From Campylobacterales bacterium (GTDB taxonomy: Bacteria; Campylobacterota; Campylobacteria; Campylobacterales; Hydrogenimonadaceae): a stretch of DNA of 6,642 nucleotides. Location: contig JAMONQ010000165.1 in assembly GCA_027065635.1 (NCBI GenBank), positions 1 to 6,642 of the forward strand, written 5' to 3'. Each line of letters begins with the position of its first letter. The stretch's first letter is position 1. A program made the position numbers and the translations under genes. The notes beneath the pieces are model-generated. The model saw nothing but the letters and a program-made list of their open reading frames with translations. It was not told the DNA's origin and did no database searches. Shown here piece after piece: positions 5,535 to 6,642 of this stretch.

Positions 5535-6642
5535 TCACCCTCTCGTATATATTTCTTCCGAAGTGTTGAATGCACAATCCTCTTCACTTTCGCTATCTTT
5601 TTCGCTTTTCAAAACCCTGGATATTTTATCGGCGATCTGACTCGGAAGCAGCCCCAAAGACTCTTCGACGCTACCGGTATTTCCATGCGGAATAAACCGG
5701 TCCTCATACTCGAATGAGTAGATTTCAACCCTCTCCAGACTATTTGGCATCAAAGCCTCCGCAATAGCCGACGCAACCCCGCCCATTCTGGCTCCGTCAC
5801 TAAATACAAACCAGCGTCCAAACCTGTTCGAAGCCTCTTCGAGAAGCTCGGTATCGAGAGGTTTTACAAAACGCAGGTCGATAATAGCAGCTTTTATACC
5901 ATGTACTTTCAGCAGATAATCGGCTACGGCCACGGCCCTTCCGACACCGTTACCGTAACCGACAAGCAGTATCTCACCATCCTCTTCAAGATACTCGGCA
6001 CGGCCCAACTCAAACGGCGTAGGCTCGTATCTGCCGTTTTCAAGCATCATGGCTCCGCGCGGATACCTGAATGCACACGGAGTCGGGAACGACACGGCAT
6101 ACTCCACGGCGAGCTCCAAGGTAGCGTTGTCCCTTGGAGCAAACAGTGTCATGTTTGGAATAATACGCAAATAGCCTATATCGAACGCCCCCTGATGCGT
6201 CTCTCCATCTTCTCCCACGATGCCGGCGCGATCTATGGCAAACGCCACAGGAAGATTCATCAGTGCGATATCGTGCACCACCTGATCAAATCCGCGCTGA
6301 AGAAAAGTCGAATAGATCGCGACGAAAGGCTTGAAGCCCTCTTTTGCCAGCGGGCCCATCGACGTAACGGCATGCTGCTCGGCGATTCCCACATCCCAAA
6401 AACGGTCGGGGAACTTCTCCATAAGCAGTTTCATTCCCGTTCCGCTCGGCATGGCTGCCGTTACACCTACAATCTTCTCGTCATTGCCGGCCAGTTCGCA
6501 CAGCTTCTCTCCGAAAACCTGTGTAGCACTTCTGGTGCCGCTCTTTTTCAGACTCTTTCCGCTCTCCTTGTCGAAGGGACCGACACCGTGCCAGTGCTCA
6601 TAGTACCCCTCCGCGATTTTATACCCTTTGCCTTTTATCGTC
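5535..6642 (-). CDS. dxs: 1-deoxy-D-xylulose-5-phosphate synthase, C-terminal part
   Basis: DXS condenses pyruvate and glyceraldehyde-3-phosphate, with thiamine diphosphate, into 1-deoxy-xylulose-5-phosphate, the entry step of the MEP isoprenoid pathway. The reading frame is open to the right window edge, so the 5' part is cut off by the window, not broken. About 368 of an expected 610-640 residues are visible, lacking most of the N-terminal cofactor domain. Seen in order are TIKGKGY and HGVGPFD at the end of domain I; then FPDRFWDVGIAEQHAVT, holding the catalytic glutamate of the cofactor site (codon at 6378-6380); the segment IYSTFLQRGFDQVVHD; DRAGIVGEDGETHQGAFD; RYPRG; and a transketolase C-terminal domain. 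The methionine at 6450-6452 is internal, not the start. The last 25 or so residues form an acidic, serine-rich tail with a cysteine. The gene converges with ahpC. Confidence 0.97.
   Translation of the reverse strand, partial: TIKGKGYKIAEGYYEHWHGVGPFDKESGKSLKKSGTRSATQVFGEKLCELAGNDEKIVGVTAAMPSGTGMKLLMEKFPDRFWDVGIAEQHAVTSMGPLAKEGFKPFVAIYSTFLQRGFDQVVHDIALMNLPVAFAIDRAGIVGEDGETHQGAFDIGYLRIIPNMTLFAPRDNATLELAVEYAVSFPTPCAFRYPRGAMMLENGRYEPTPFELGRAEYLEEDGEILLVGYGNGVGRAVAVADYLLKVHGIKAAIIDLRFVKPLDTELLEEASNRFGRWFVFSDGARMGGVASAIAEALMPNSLERVEIYSFEYEDRFIPHGNTGSVEESLGLLPSQIADKISRVLKSEKDSESEEDCAFNTSEEIYTRG

Noticed and set aside
6450..6452. Methionine codon as a start for dxs
   Set aside because: The frame remains open upstream and encodes conserved DXS sequence (HGVGPFD and others) to the window edge, so this methionine is internal.
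1..6642. Mobile element, CRISPR array, phage or defence system
   Set aside because: No transposase, integrase, terminal inverted repeats, regularly spaced repeats or defence domains are visible. All sizeable genes are core housekeeping functions in a conserved order.

Overview
The window carries ordinary, densely packed housekeeping genes from a bacterium that is most likely a member of the Campylobacterota (formerly Epsilonproteobacteria). The evidence is the protein sequences and the gene order ndk - yceD-like - rpmF - plsX - fabH next to a ferredoxin, metK and ahpC. As I recall, parts of this order occur in Campylobacter jejuni (fabH-plsX-rpmF-hypothetical-ndk-fdxA, with ahpC divergent) and in Helicobacter pylori (the same block beside metK). 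The moderate GC content and AT-rich, TATAAT-type promoters with no clear -35 box fit a free-living, possibly hydrothermal or sediment lineage. I cannot name the genus from sequence alone.

Layout, left to right. Positions 1-88 hold no gene I can support. From 3074 down to 89 on the minus strand runs one apparent operon: ndk, a DUF177/YceD-type protein, rpmF (50 codons), plsX and fabH. All its gaps are 32 bases or less. A TATAAT promoter precedes ndk. Next, also on the minus strand, is a 2[4Fe-4S] ferredoxin (fdxA-type) with its own extended -10 promoter; a strong hairpin lies between it and ndk. Upstream of that is metK, on the minus strand with a GTG start. A 136-base AT-rich region separates metK from the divergent peroxiredoxin gene ahpC, the only plus-strand gene. 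ahpC converges with the 3' part of dxs, which runs off the right edge on the minus strand.

How the genes relate. rpmF and yceD serve the 50S ribosomal subunit. plsX and fabH link fatty-acid initiation to phospholipid synthesis. ndk balances nucleotides, metK makes the methyl donor SAM, and dxs starts isoprenoid synthesis. The ferredoxin and AhpC belong to electron transfer and peroxide defence. I found no mobile element, CRISPR array, RNA gene or defence system, and no convincing undescribed system. The points worth checking are regulatory or small-scale: the metK/ahpC intergenic region, the hairpin after the ferredoxin gene, extra cysteines in the ferredoxin, and the mixed hyperoxidation motifs in AhpC.
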